From contig CALJLN010000019.1 of NCBI GenBank assembly GCA_937982565.1, positions 1-64,000 on the forward strand: a stretch of 64,000 nt of DNA. The letters run 5' to 3'. This document shows, piece after piece, positions 27,437 to 35,674 of this stretch. Under the pieces are notes generated by a model. That model saw only the letters and a list, made by a program, of their open reading frames with translations. It did no database searches and had not been told where the DNA came from. Position 1 is the first letter of the stretch; each line of letters starts with the position of its first letter. Origin of the DNA: UBA2421 sp002343075 (GTDB lineage: Bacteria > Planctomycetota > Phycisphaerae > Tepidisphaerales > Tepidisphaeraceae). Made by a program: the position numbers and the translations under genes.

Positions 27437-27580
27437 TCAGGCACAACGCACTCAGCCCGCTGCAAGGCTGGCTGAGGCCTGATGGGTGTACGCGGGGCGT
27501 TCCCGCCTCTGCACTCACGACGCTCCCCTTCCCACTTTCTGGCGACACCCGCCGTGGTTCACTCCACGGCGGGTGTTTTT
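27437..27580 (+). ncRNA. Candidate structured RNA or recR 3' leader-like element
   Basis: Successive stems: tcaggc (27437-27442) with gcctga (27477-27482) enclosing ctcagcc (27451-27457) with ggctgag (27470-27476); then gtgta (27486-27490) with tgcac (27510-27514) enclosing gcggg (27492-27496) with cccgc (27502-27506); then the terminator at 27545-27580. No SRP, tmRNA, 6S or RNase P signature was found. It may be an independent small RNA or the 3' untranslated end of recR. Confidence 0.35.
27545..27580 (+). terminator. Strong rho-independent terminator
   Basis: Perfect 13-bp stem (acacccgccgtgg at 27545-27557, ccacggcgggtgt at 27564-27576), 6-base loop, then tttt. It lies 296 bp past recR, ending either that transcript or a separate RNA. 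Confidence 0.9.
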
Positions 27581-27885
27581 CACTTCAGAGCCTCCAAGCC
27601 AATCGCCTCACCGCCGAAGGCGCTCCGCCGCCTGCTCAACAATATGAGCATGACATTTTCCAGAGATCGCTGGTGGTTTTTCGTTGACCGGCGTGGCCCG
27701 ATAACGTAACCTAACCGCTGTTTTGTCACGTCTGTTCATCAGAAGAAGAATTGTCAGTCACATCTGCTGCACGCAGATTTTTGTAAAACTGAATAGGCCG
27801 TGAAGGTTGAAGTGCCAGGGCCAAGGCGCGAGTGCCGGCGATGGCGGTTTTCCCCGCGCGTGTCGTGCCGCGTATCATGTATGGC

Positions 27886-28821
27886 ATGCGCCCTCTGGAG
27901 CTACTGGCACCGGCCAAAGTCAACCTCGTCTTGCGCGTAGGCCCTGTCGAGCCGAACGGGTTTCACCCGCTGGCGAGTTGGATGTGTACGGTCGCGCTCT
28001 TTGATAAGTTAACAGTTGCTCGTTCCAGCCAGCCGGGTGTTTCGTTTCGGTGTGATGATCCGGCAATGCCCACCGGCACCGCCAATCTGGTGGTACGAGC
28101 GGCGAATCGCCTGATGAATGAAGCGAGCCTGCACCAAGCATGTGCGGCAGAAGCCGGCGGTGCTTCATCCATTTCAGGCGTGTCGATTTCGCTGGAAAAG
28201 CGGATCCCCCCTGCGGCCGGGTTGGGCGGTGGGAGTTCCGATGCTGCGGCCACCCTGGTTGCGATCAACCAGTTGCTTGAACATCAATTGTCGCGCGCCC
28301 GACTCGTGGAGGAGGCGGCGGCGCTCGGCAGTGATGTGCCGTTCTTCTTCGCTGCGCCCAGTGCCTGGTGCACGGGGCGCGGCGAGAAGACATTACCTCT
28401 TGCCCCGCCGAGGGTTGCGCAATGGGTGATGCTCGCTTTTCCAAGCTTCGGCCTGTCGACGGCAGCGGTCTATCGACGGCTGGACGAATTGAGGACAAAT
28501 GGCTCATCAGCATTGAATTCGCTGGAATATTTGCAGCCCCCGGTCGATCTAAGTGAGTATCCCGACCTGCCCGCAAGGTCATTGCTTGGCCGGCTGCAGA
28601 ACGATCTTGAGACGCCTGCGTTCGATTTGCGGCCGGAATTGGGTGATCTTCGGCAGTCGATCGAACGCAAGATTGATCGCCCGGTGCGAATGAGCGGCAG
28701 CGGTTCCACGCTGTTCTCGCTGTTTGACACCGAGGCAGAAGCGGTCGCGACCAGCGCCGCTGTGAACGAACATTTTGGTGTCAGAGTATTGCCCGCACAA
28801 CTCGCGCCGGCACCGTTCTGA
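27886..28821 (+). CDS. ispE: 4-diphosphocytidyl-2-C-methyl-D-erythritol kinase
   Basis: A 311-residue GHMP kinase of the MEP isoprenoid pathway (EC 2.7.1.148). APAKVNLVLRV is the N-terminal substrate motif, PPAAGLGGGSSDAAA the ATP-binding glycine loop, and MSGSGSTLFSLF the C-terminal motif. Start uncertain: ATGs at 27877 and 27886 and an open frame to 27832; none has a clear ribosome-binding site, and 27886 gives the family-like length. It is followed by spoVG, an order also known from Bacillus (ispE then spoVG nearby). Confidence 0.93.
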   Translation: MRPLELLAPAKVNLVLRVGPVEPNGFHPLASWMCTVALFDKLTVARSSQPGVSFRCDDPAMPTGTANLVVRAANRLMNEASLHQACAAEAGGASSISGVSISLEKRIPPAAGLGGGSSDAAATLVAINQLLEHQLSRARLVEEAAALGSDVPFFFAAPSAWCTGRGEKTLPLAPPRVAQWVMLAFPSFGLSTAAVYRRLDELRTNGSSALNSLEYLQPPVDLSEYPDLPARSLLGRLQNDLETPAFDLRPELGDLRQSIERKIDRPVRMSGSGSTLFSLFDTEAEAVATSAAVNEHFGVRVLPAQLAPAPF

Positions 28822-29058
28822 CGCTGTTGGTATTGTGACTGCAAGATGCACCGCGATCGAGATGGAGCGGTTGAACGCATCCCTGAGACGTCGTGGCGCA
28901 TCGTGCAGTGCAACGGAATGACTCCAGCTGAATGGAGACATTGCCTAGAATAGTGGAGTTGTTTTCGCATCGGCGGAGACCTGCGCTGCACGCACGTCTT
29001 GCTCGTGTTCGCCGGTGTGTTGAAGTTCACATCTTTGGGTCTACAGCAGGAGCGCGCC
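28822..29058 (+). other. Gap between ispE and spoVG
   Basis: 237 bp, no gene seen. It contains a small hairpin (ctccagctgaatggag near 28922) and a TAGAAT near 28950 that could be the spoVG -10. Confidence 0.3.
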
Positions 29059-29574
29059 ATGCAGCTCTCAGAAATACGCATCAGTCTCTGCCCGCCCCAC
29101 GGCGGTCGGCTGAAGGCTTTTTGTTCGCTCACGTTTGACAACACTTTCGTCATCCGCGACGTCAAGCTGATCGATGGAAATGACGGGCTTTTCCTCGCCA
29201 TGCCCGCGCGAAAGCTTTGCGACCGCTGCCGAAGGTGCGGCGAGAAAAACCACCTTCGTGCAAAGTTCTGCAACAACTGCGGCCAACATCTCGACGAAAA
29301 TCGCGCAATTCGCGCCAGCGGGAACGGTGCAAGGGTGAAGTTGCACGCAGATATTGCGCATCCCATCAATGCCGAGTGCCGCCGCGACATTGAGCAGCGC
29401 GCCCTGGCCGCCTATCGTGAAGAAGTGGAACGCAGCAAGCAGCCCGGCTACCAACCCCTGCGGATTGACCTCGACTATGACGATCTTCACGACGACCACG
29501 CCCCCGCGCCAAAACTGCGCGGCTTTGATGCAATACCGCAGATTGTCGATGCCAAGCAAGTTGCGCGCCCGTGA
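29059..29574 (+). CDS. spoVG: SpoVG-family protein with inserted zinc ribbon
   Basis: A 171-residue protein; the ATG follows AGGAG by 6 bases. Residues 1-49 follow SpoVG (RLKAFCSLTFDNTFVIRDVKLIDG, GLFLAMP) and 97-122 resume it (ADIAHPINAECRRDIEQ). Between them, where ordinary SpoVG has a loop of about ten residues, sits an insert with Cys at 54, 57, 60, 71 and 74, giving a CX2C-X10-CX2C zinc ribbon. An acidic tail follows. SpoVG binds DNA and RNA in other bacteria; the ribbon may add nucleic-acid or protein contacts (inference). It is downstream of ispE. Confidence 0.88.
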   Translation: MQLSEIRISLCPPHGGRLKAFCSLTFDNTFVIRDVKLIDGNDGLFLAMPARKLCDRCRRCGEKNHLRAKFCNNCGQHLDENRAIRASGNGARVKLHADIAHPINAECRRDIEQRALAAYREEVERSKQPGYQPLRIDLDYDDLHDDHAPAPKLRGFDAIPQIVDAKQVARP

Positions 29575-29768
29575 GTTCGCGTGCCCGACACTAATGTGCC
29601 CGATCCACGCGCCGGGTTAACTTTCGCACCTAACGTCGGGACCTGGTTGAGTGTCCGAAGCGGCAGTGCTGTCGCCGACTCGGCCGAGACCGACATGCAT
29701 CCTGTACTCCGGAGCGTAGCTCTAGCCAGCATTGACTCGGGCGTGAAACAAAGATCGAAGGGAACCTC

Positions 29769-30287
29769 ATGAATCGTCCAATCGCTTTTCTAGCGGCACT
29801 AAGCGGCTTTCTGTTGGCGGGTGCGGTAGCCATCGCCCAGGAACAGAGACCCAACCGGCCACAGGCTCAGACCAACCCCGCGGCGCAGTTCGCACCGATG
29901 ATCGAAGCTATTCGCAACACGCCCGGCTGTCTGGGCGTTGAGGCGGCGCGGCTACAGAGCGGCAAGTTCGCCATTTTTGCCTTTTTCAAAGATAAAGAGG
30001 CCGCCAAGGCCTGGTACTACGATCCGGCGCACAAGCAGGCTATGCAGCGAATGATGCCCGATGCGGTGCCGCCCGATGGTCACGAGCCGATGAGCGACGT
30101 CCCGGCCGGAGTGCCCGTGCTGGCTGCGGCGACCATCACGCCCCCCGCTGCCGGACAGCAAGGCCTGCCCCAGATTTCAATCGAACTGTACACCCCTCTT
30201 TCCGGCGGACTGCGCGTAGGCGGCGGCTTTGCACCCGAAGGCTTCGCGCCCGCTCCGCCACCAGCCACGCAACCCTCGGCCCAGTAG
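29769..30287 (+). CDS. Exported protein with a possible ABM-like (dimeric alpha/beta barrel) domain
   Basis: A 172-residue protein: signal peptide (MNRPIAFLAALSGFLLAGAVAIAQ), then a region about 37-90 (NTPGCLGVEAARLQ, FAIFAFFKDKEAAKAWY, HKQAMQRM) resembling antibiotic-biosynthesis-monooxygenase/YgiN-like domains, then a Pro-rich tail. AAGGGAAC precedes the ATG. Function unknown; the domain call is by pattern only. Confidence 0.6.
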   Translation: MNRPIAFLAALSGFLLAGAVAIAQEQRPNRPQAQTNPAAQFAPMIEAIRNTPGCLGVEAARLQSGKFAIFAFFKDKEAAKAWYYDPAHKQAMQRMMPDAVPPDGHEPMSDVPAGVPVLAAATITPPAAGQQGLPQISIELYTPLSGGLRVGGGFAPEGFAPAPPPATQPSAQ

Positions 30288-30322
30288 TGCCCGACCCCAG
30301 CCCGACCCCAGTAGTGCCCGAC
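30281..30322. repeat. Short direct repeat over a stop codon
   Basis: ccagtagtgcccgac occurs at 30281-30295 and again at 30308-30322; the first copy contains the TAG stop of the preceding gene. Confidence 0.7.
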
Positions 30323-30351
30323 GAAGTTCCGGCAGCATAGGGACTCGAGCG

Positions 30352-30368
30352 GCGCGTTCTAAACGCGC
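30352..30368 (-). other. Hairpin with the tyrA stop codon in its loop
   Basis: gcgcgtt (30352-30358) and aacgcgc (30362-30368) form a 7-bp stem whose 3-base loop is the complement of the TAG stop. It lies between convergent genes; no T-run. Confidence 0.45.
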
Positions 30369-31210
30369 GACTCAAGCCGTGCGCGGTTCTTCCTGCCGGC
30401 CTGTAGCGAGCGTCTGACCCCGGCTTCATCGCCCGCCCGGATCATGTCGGCTAGCCGCGCAGTCTGCTTTGCCGACCTCCTCAACTCGGCGGCGATGTGC
30501 TCGGCGTTGTCGAGCAATATCTCGGCCCAGAGGTGCGGATTGCTTCCCGCCAGCCGGGTTGTGTCGAACAGGCCCTTGCCACTCACCTTCATCGATGCAC
30601 TGGTTTGTTGAGACATCAGTAGCGTGGCAAGTGCCTGCGGGAGATGACTTGCCTTCGCCAGCACGCGGTCGTGCTCGCCGGGCGACATGAGCACCGGATT
30701 AAGCCCGATAGATCGCCAGAATGCCTTCACCATCCGCACCGCCGATGCATCAGTCTGGCGGGTTGGGGTAAGAATGCACCTGCAGCCAGCAACCAGCGCG
30801 GAATCGGCGGCGGCAATCCCGGATCGCTCGCTTCCGAACATCGGATGGCTCCCGACGAACCGACGCCCGCGGTTGGGCAGCAAAGCGGACGCCATATCGA
30901 CGATCGAACGCTTGGTACTACAGACGTCCGTCACAACCGTCTCATCCGGCAAATCTGGTGCAATCGCCTCGAAAATGCTCCGGGCCGCCCCGAGTGGGGT
31001 CGCGATCACAATCAGGTCGGCTTGCGACGCACAATGCCCGGCGGAACTCGCCACATGGTCTACGATTTTTTCACGCCGCGCCCGACTCCGGGCCAGCAAC
31101 GACTTGTCATAACCATATATCTTACAATGCTTTACGCTTCTTCGTACTGCGAGCGCGATCGATCCGCCGATTAATCCAAGTCCGATGATGCTCAAGCGGG
31201 TGGTCTGCAC
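30359..31210 (-). CDS. tyrA: Prephenate dehydrogenase
   Basis: A 283-residue TyrA-type enzyme of tyrosine biosynthesis, oxidising prephenate to 4-hydroxyphenylpyruvate with NAD(P). The Rossmann motif IIGLGLIGGSIA is at the N-terminus; TDVCSTKRSIV and GSHPMFGSERSG are family motifs, and HDRVLAKASHLP holds the expected catalytic-region His. No ACT or chorismate mutase domain is present. Start uncertain: GTG at 31210 gives the usual short N-terminus; a GTG at 31243 would overlap the divergent accA frame. Neither has a strong ribosome-binding site. Confidence 0.92.
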   Translation of the reverse strand: MQTTRLSIIGLGLIGGSIALAVRRSVKHCKIYGYDKSLLARSRARREKIVDHVASSAGHCASQADLIVIATPLGAARSIFEAIAPDLPDETVVTDVCSTKRSIVDMASALLPNRGRRFVGSHPMFGSERSGIAAADSALVAGCRCILTPTRQTDASAVRMVKAFWRSIGLNPVLMSPGEHDRVLAKASHLPQALATLLMSQQTSASMKVSGKGLFDTTRLAGSNPHLWAEILLDNAEHIAAELRRSAKQTARLADMIRAGDEAGVRRSLQAGRKNRARLESRV

Positions 31211-31421
31211 AGTCCGATAATACTGGTGCGTGAAGAAGCACACAACGAAGACCGTTCGCCGTGGATCACCTGTCGCCGTCGCCCCCCGCTCCTTGAACGG
31301 CAGGGCCCAATCATTTATTTATGTGGACTTGGTAAGGAATCGACAAGGGAAGGCCACTTTGAAGGCGGTCGCTCCCAAGCATGTTGCGAACAACAAGGCG
31401 GCCGCGAGCGTAAGCGGTCGA

Positions 31422-32501
31422 ATGACACTCATGCCCGAAGTAGCCCCCGTCGAGGCGGCTGTTGGTGAATCGCAGGTGGCTAGACCTGCCGACGTCGCCC
31501 GAAATCCCACGAACCTGAGGCACGTTCTTCCTTTTGAAGAACCCGTACGGAAGCTGGAAATTCAGATCCAGGAATTGGAAGCACTGCAGGCGCAACGCAG
31601 CGCCGACTACACGCAGGAACTTCGAGCCCTCCGCAATGCATACACCGAGCTTCTCCGCAAGACCTATAACAACCTGAGCGCGTGGGAAACAGTACAGGTC
31701 GCCCGACACCCAGCCCGCCCGCTATTCAAAGACTATCTCGAGATGATCTGCCGCGAGTTCAGGGAGATTCACGGCGATCGGCTTTACGGCGACGACAAAG
31801 CGATCCTCACCGGACTCGCGCGCATCGGCGGGCAAAAGGTGATGCTCATCGGGCACCACAAAGGAAAGGACACGCGCGAAAAAGTCGCGTGCTACTTCGG
31901 CCTGGCACACCCTGAAGGCTATCGCAAAGCCCTGAGGGCAATGAAGTTAGCCGAAAAATTTGGCCTGCCGGTGGTCTGCCTCGTGGATACGCCAGGAGCC
32001 TACCCCGGAATTGGCGCCGAAGAACGCGGTCAGGCGGAGTCGATTGCGCGAAATCTCATGGAAATGAGCCGCCTTCGCACGCCCATTGTCTCAGTCGTCA
32101 CCGGCGAAGGCGGCAGCGGCGGTGCGCTCGGCATCGCGGTCGCCGATCGCGTGGCCATGATGCAGTACGCGTGGTACTCCGTCATCAGCCCTGAAGCATG
32201 CTCTGCGATCCTGTTCAAGGGCAACGAAGCCGCGGCACAGCTTGCAGACAGTCTGAAGCTCACCAGCACGCACCTTAAACGGCTGGGAGTCATTGACCAT
32301 GTCGTGCAGGAACCGCTCGGCGCCGCACACCGCGACCCCCACTCGGCGGCGCATACACTTGAGCAGTTTATCTCCAAGACGCTTCGGGAACTCGGGAAGC
32401 TCAAGATCGACGATCTACTCGAACGCCGGTACGAAAAGTTCCGCGCGATGGGCCAGTTTGAGGAAGCCTCCCGGGCAAAACTCCGCCTGGCGTCGGCATG
32501 A
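31422..32501 (+). CDS. accA: Acetyl-CoA carboxylase carboxyltransferase subunit alpha
   Basis: A 359-residue protein from this ATG. The AccA homology starts at LPFEEPVRKLEIQIQ and includes HPARPLFKDYLEMI, IGHHKGKD, DTPGAYPGIGAEERGQ and GEGGSGGALGI. With AccD it transfers carboxyl from biotin to acetyl-CoA for fatty-acid synthesis. The frame is open from a GTG at 31230, which would add 64 non-conserved residues and overlap tyrA; neither start has a good ribosome-binding site. No accD is adjacent. Confidence 0.93.
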   Translation: MTLMPEVAPVEAAVGESQVARPADVARNPTNLRHVLPFEEPVRKLEIQIQELEALQAQRSADYTQELRALRNAYTELLRKTYNNLSAWETVQVARHPARPLFKDYLEMICREFREIHGDRLYGDDKAILTGLARIGGQKVMLIGHHKGKDTREKVACYFGLAHPEGYRKALRAMKLAEKFGLPVVCLVDTPGAYPGIGAEERGQAESIARNLMEMSRLRTPIVSVVTGEGGSGGALGIAVADRVAMMQYAWYSVISPEACSAILFKGNEAAAQLADSLKLTSTHLKRLGVIDHVVQEPLGAAHRDPHSAAHTLEQFISKTLRELGKLKIDDLLERRYEKFRAMGQFEEASRAKLRLASA

Positions 32502-32617
32502 GCTTGCCCCGGCGGGCAGTCAGTGGCCGGTAGCGACTTGCCCGCGCCGTCCAATCGACCCAGACTCCCAAATTTTCTGCCCCTTCCCAACCTCCTTCCC
32601 GCGGTTGCATAAGACTG

Positions 32618-32670
32618 TATAATCCCCGTCCCCGCGCGAAGACCTCACGCGGCGTTTTTGCGTGAAGGAA
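32618..32670 (+). promoter_or_regulatory. Promoter and leader hairpin of the lysine dehydrogenase gene
   Basis: A perfect TATAAT (32618-32623) without a recognisable -35. The predicted leader of about 50 bases contains tcacgc (32645-32650) pairing with gcgtga (32660-32665). The right arm runs into the AAGGA ribosome-binding site, so the hairpin could limit translation. Confidence 0.45.
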
Positions 32671-32679
32671 CCTGCCAAC

Positions 32680-33762
32680 ATGCGTCAAGTTTTGCTTCTC
32701 GGTGCCGGAAAGATCGGCAAAGCGATTGCCACCTATCTCTCGGCGGCTGGTGATTATGAGATCACGGCCTGTGATGTAAATGAAACCAACCTGTCGTCGC
32801 TGCACGGCATGGCCCGCGTAACTCCGACCAAGCTCGATGTCGGCAGCGAGTCGGCACTGGCCTCAGCGATGCACGGGAAACATGCCGTGCTCAGCGCGCT
32901 TCCATATCAGTTCAACAAGCATGTCCTTCCCGCAACGCTCTCGACGGGTGTCAGCTACTTTGATCTGACCGAAGACGTCTTGCACACCGAGGCCGTCCGC
33001 GCCGCTGCGGCAAAGGCCCGCCAGGGGCAGATCTACATGCCTCAATGCGGGCTTGCTCCGGGATTCGTCGGGATCTGCGCCCATCACCTGGCGAAAGGCT
33101 TCGACAAGCTCGACGAAATCAAGCTCCGTGTTGGCGCGCTGCCACAGCACCCGGCCAACGCACTCAAATATGCACTCACATGGAGCACCGACGGGCTAAT
33201 CAACGAATATGGCCAGCCGTGCAAGGCCATCGTCGAGGGCAAGCCGCTCACCACGCTCGTGCCGCTGGAAGGCTACGAGCGATTCGGCGTTGAGGGCGTT
33301 GAGTATGAGGCGTTCAACACATCCGGAGGCGTCGGCGATCTCTGCGAGACCTACTCAGGAAAGGTTCGCAATCTCGATTACAAAACGCTGCGCTATCCCG
33401 GCCATCGTGACCTGATCGCGTTCCTGATGAATGACCTTCGGCTGAACGAAGATCGGGAAACCCTCAAGCGCATCTTCGAGCGGGCGATTCCCGCGACCGA
33501 GCAGGATATCGTCTACGTTTTCAACCTCGTCCGTGGGTGGAAAAACGGTAAGTACACACAGGTTTCAGACTTGCGCAAGGTATACGCAGGTGAGTTTTTC
33601 GGCGCGCCGAGCACTGCCATCCAAATCACCACTGCTGCGGGCATCATGGCGTGTCTCGATCTGCATTTTGAAGGCAAGCTGCCGAAACAGGGCTTTGTGA
33701 AGCAGGAAGATGTGATTCTGGACGATTTTCTGGCGAACCGGTTCGGCAAGGCGTATGTGTGA
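32680..33762 (+). CDS. Saccharopine dehydrogenase-family lysine dehydrogenase
   Basis: A 360-residue oxidoreductase with a Rossmann motif at 8-13 (GAGKIG) and the saccharopine-dehydrogenase-like pattern LSALPYQFNKHV, YFDLTED and QCGLAPGF. Family and neighbourhood point to L-lysine 6-dehydrogenase, giving aminoadipate semialdehyde, because the next enzyme gene is an aminoadipate-semialdehyde dehydrogenase. Saccharopine dehydrogenase proper is the alternative. AAGGA lies 11 bases before the ATG; a GTG at 32662 is also in frame. Confidence 0.85.
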   Translation: MRQVLLLGAGKIGKAIATYLSAAGDYEITACDVNETNLSSLHGMARVTPTKLDVGSESALASAMHGKHAVLSALPYQFNKHVLPATLSTGVSYFDLTEDVLHTEAVRAAAAKARQGQIYMPQCGLAPGFVGICAHHLAKGFDKLDEIKLRVGALPQHPANALKYALTWSTDGLINEYGQPCKAIVEGKPLTTLVPLEGYERFGVEGVEYEAFNTSGGVGDLCETYSGKVRNLDYKTLRYPGHRDLIAFLMNDLRLNEDRETLKRIFERAIPATEQDIVYVFNLVRGWKNGKYTQVSDLRKVYAGEFFGAPSTAIQITTAAGIMACLDLHFEGKLPKQGFVKQEDVILDDFLANRFGKAYV

Positions 33763-33797
33763 ACGATGTTGGCCGTGAGTCGATGCTGCTTCAAATG

Positions 33798-33955
33798 GAA
33801 ATCCGAATGACGTAACCCGAAATCCGAATCAAGCTCGAAACCAGAAAGTTGAAGAGGAAATCGTCGTCAGGCGCTGCCGCGGCAGAAAGTTAAAACCGAA
33901 TCTTCGATTCGATGTTCGGATGTGATTCGAGTGTCCGATTTCGTCATTCGTCATT
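33798..33955. repeat. Inverted intergenic repeat (gaaatccgaatgac family)
   Basis: Left arm 33798-33837 (units aaatccgaa, aatgacg) and right arm 33924-33955 (complement units gattcg, ccgatttcgtcatt) flank about 86 bp in the gap between the two lysine-pathway genes. No gene in the gap. Confidence 0.6.
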
Positions 33956-34016
33956 GCGCTACTCGGCCGCATTCATCGGTGTTTCTCTGTGGCTACAAAC
34001 GATCCGGAGCAAAGAA

Positions 34017-35546
34017 ATGACCCGCGACTTACTTCAATCCCTCGGCATCAACGAAAGCCAATCCGGCTGCGCCATCGGCGCAGATTGGGTCAAAACGGCC
34101 GGAACGCCAATTGTCGCGCGATCGCCGATCGACGGTACCCAACTCGGTGTCATTGCGTCGGCAACCCCTGCTGATGTCAGTCGCGCCGTTGACGCGGCCC
34201 ACGAAGCGTTCCTCAAGTTTCGCCTTCTACCCGCCCCGCTCCGCGGGGAACTTGTCCGGCGATATGGCGAGAAACTGCGATCCCGAAAGAACGATCTCGC
34301 CCAACTCGTCACACTCGAAGCCGGGAAAATCACCAGCGAAGCCGCCGGCGAAGTGCAGGAGATGATTGACATCGCCGATTATGCCGTCGGCCTTTCCCGG
34401 CAGTTGTACGGCCTTACCATCGCCAGCGAGCGTCCCGGCCACCGAATGATGGAGCAGTGGCACCCGCTCGGCGTCGTCGGCGTGATCACCGCTTTCAACT
34501 TTCCCGTGGCTGTCTGGGCATGGAACGCCATGCTCGCCTTCGTCTGCGGCGACAGCGTGATCTTCAAACCCAGCGAAAAGACGCCCCTTACCGCGATCGC
34601 CTGCCATAATCTGCTCATCGAGACCATTCGAGAGATGAATGATCCGGCAATTCCGGAGACCATCTCATGCGTCGTCGTCGGCGGGCGCGATGTCGGCACA
34701 AGCCTGGCGGAGTCGCCGAAGGTGCCTCTGGTCAGTGCCACGGGGTCGGTGCGCATGGGCAAGGAAGTCGGCAAGACGGTTGGCGCGCGGCTTGGAAGGA
34801 CGCTCTTGGAACTTGGCGGCAACAACGCGATGATTCTCACCCCCACCGCCGACCTGGAACTAGCGACGCGCGCGATCGTCTTCGCCGCCGCCGGCACCGC
34901 CGGGCAACGGTGCACCACGCTCCGCCGGCTGATTGCGCACAAATCGGTGTATGCCGAGATGGTGCAGCGAATCAGCGGCATTTTTGCCCGGCTGAAGATC
35001 GGCGACCCGCGCACGCCCGGCGTGCTGGTCGGCCCGCTCATCGATGAAGCCTCTTTCAACGCCTATGAGCACGCGCTCGCCGAAGCGAAAAAAGCCGGCG
35101 CAACGATTCACGGCGGAGGCAAAGCCGCGGGTGTGGAGAAGGGTTTCTACGTTCACCCCGCGCTGGTGGAGATCACGCCCGATGCGGCCATCGTGCGGCA
35201 TGAAACGTTCGCCCCCATTTTGTATGCGTTTTCGTATGAGACGCTCGACGAGGCGATCGCGATTCAGAACAACGTGCCGCAGGGGTTGAGCAGCGCCATT
35301 TTCACCGGCGACGTCCGCGAGGCCGAGCTGTTCCTCAGCCCCGCAGGAAGCGATTGCGGCATCGCCAACGTGAATATCGGCACCAGCGGGGCTGAAATCG
35401 GCGGCGCGTTCGGCGGCGAAAAAGAAACCGGCGGCGGGCGAGAAAGTGGCAGCGACAGTTGGAAAGCGTACATGCGCCGTGCCACCAACACCATCAACTA
35501 CAGCCGCGAACTCCCGCTGGCGCAGGGAGTCAGTTTTGACGTTTAA
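34017..35546 (+). CDS. amaB: Aminoadipate-semialdehyde (piperideine-6-carboxylate) dehydrogenase
   Basis: A 509-residue aldehyde dehydrogenase of the ALDH7/antiquitin type. PLGVVGVITAFNFPVAVWAWN, the general base segment ELGGNNAMI and the nucleophile segment GQRCTTLRRL are diagnostic. It oxidises L-aminoadipate semialdehyde to 2-aminoadipate, the step after lysine dehydrogenase. GGAG lies 9 bases before the ATG; the open frame to 33912 runs into the repeat and is rejected. Gene order supports a two-gene lysine degradation unit. Confidence 0.9.
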   Translation: MTRDLLQSLGINESQSGCAIGADWVKTAGTPIVARSPIDGTQLGVIASATPADVSRAVDAAHEAFLKFRLLPAPLRGELVRRYGEKLRSRKNDLAQLVTLEAGKITSEAAGEVQEMIDIADYAVGLSRQLYGLTIASERPGHRMMEQWHPLGVVGVITAFNFPVAVWAWNAMLAFVCGDSVIFKPSEKTPLTAIACHNLLIETIREMNDPAIPETISCVVVGGRDVGTSLAESPKVPLVSATGSVRMGKEVGKTVGARLGRTLLELGGNNAMILTPTADLELATRAIVFAAAGTAGQRCTTLRRLIAHKSVYAEMVQRISGIFARLKIGDPRTPGVLVGPLIDEASFNAYEHALAEAKKAGATIHGGGKAAGVEKGFYVHPALVEITPDAAIVRHETFAPILYAFSYETLDEAIAIQNNVPQGLSSAIFTGDVREAELFLSPAGSDCGIANVNIGTSGAEIGGAFGGEKETGGGRESGSDSWKAYMRRATNTINYSRELPLAQGVSFDV

Positions 35547-35674
35547 CTTCTGATTTCTGCTCGCGTGTAACAAAACGCGCAAAACTGAATGGAAATTTAG
35601 TTGGAGTGCAGCGGCCAAGTTGGTATCTTATACAAATTATACAATTCGTCGCCGCGTCCTCGATTGAGGTGATC

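Larger units (their letters stand above)
27250..27885 (+). other. Intergenic region recR-ispE with repeat and RNA-like structures
   Basis: 636 bp without a convincing protein gene. It holds the inverted repeat at 27257-27345, a chain of hairpins from 27437 and a strong terminator ending at 27580. From 27581 to 27885 there is only a possible weak promoter (TTGTCA, 17 bp, AAGAAT near 27750) for ispE. Confidence 0.5.

Noticed and set aside
27437..27580. SRP RNA (4.5S) next to recR
   Set aside because: recR is near the SRP RNA gene in some bacteria, but the conserved GGAAG-type tetraloop motif of SRP domain IV is absent; kept only as an unidentified structured RNA.
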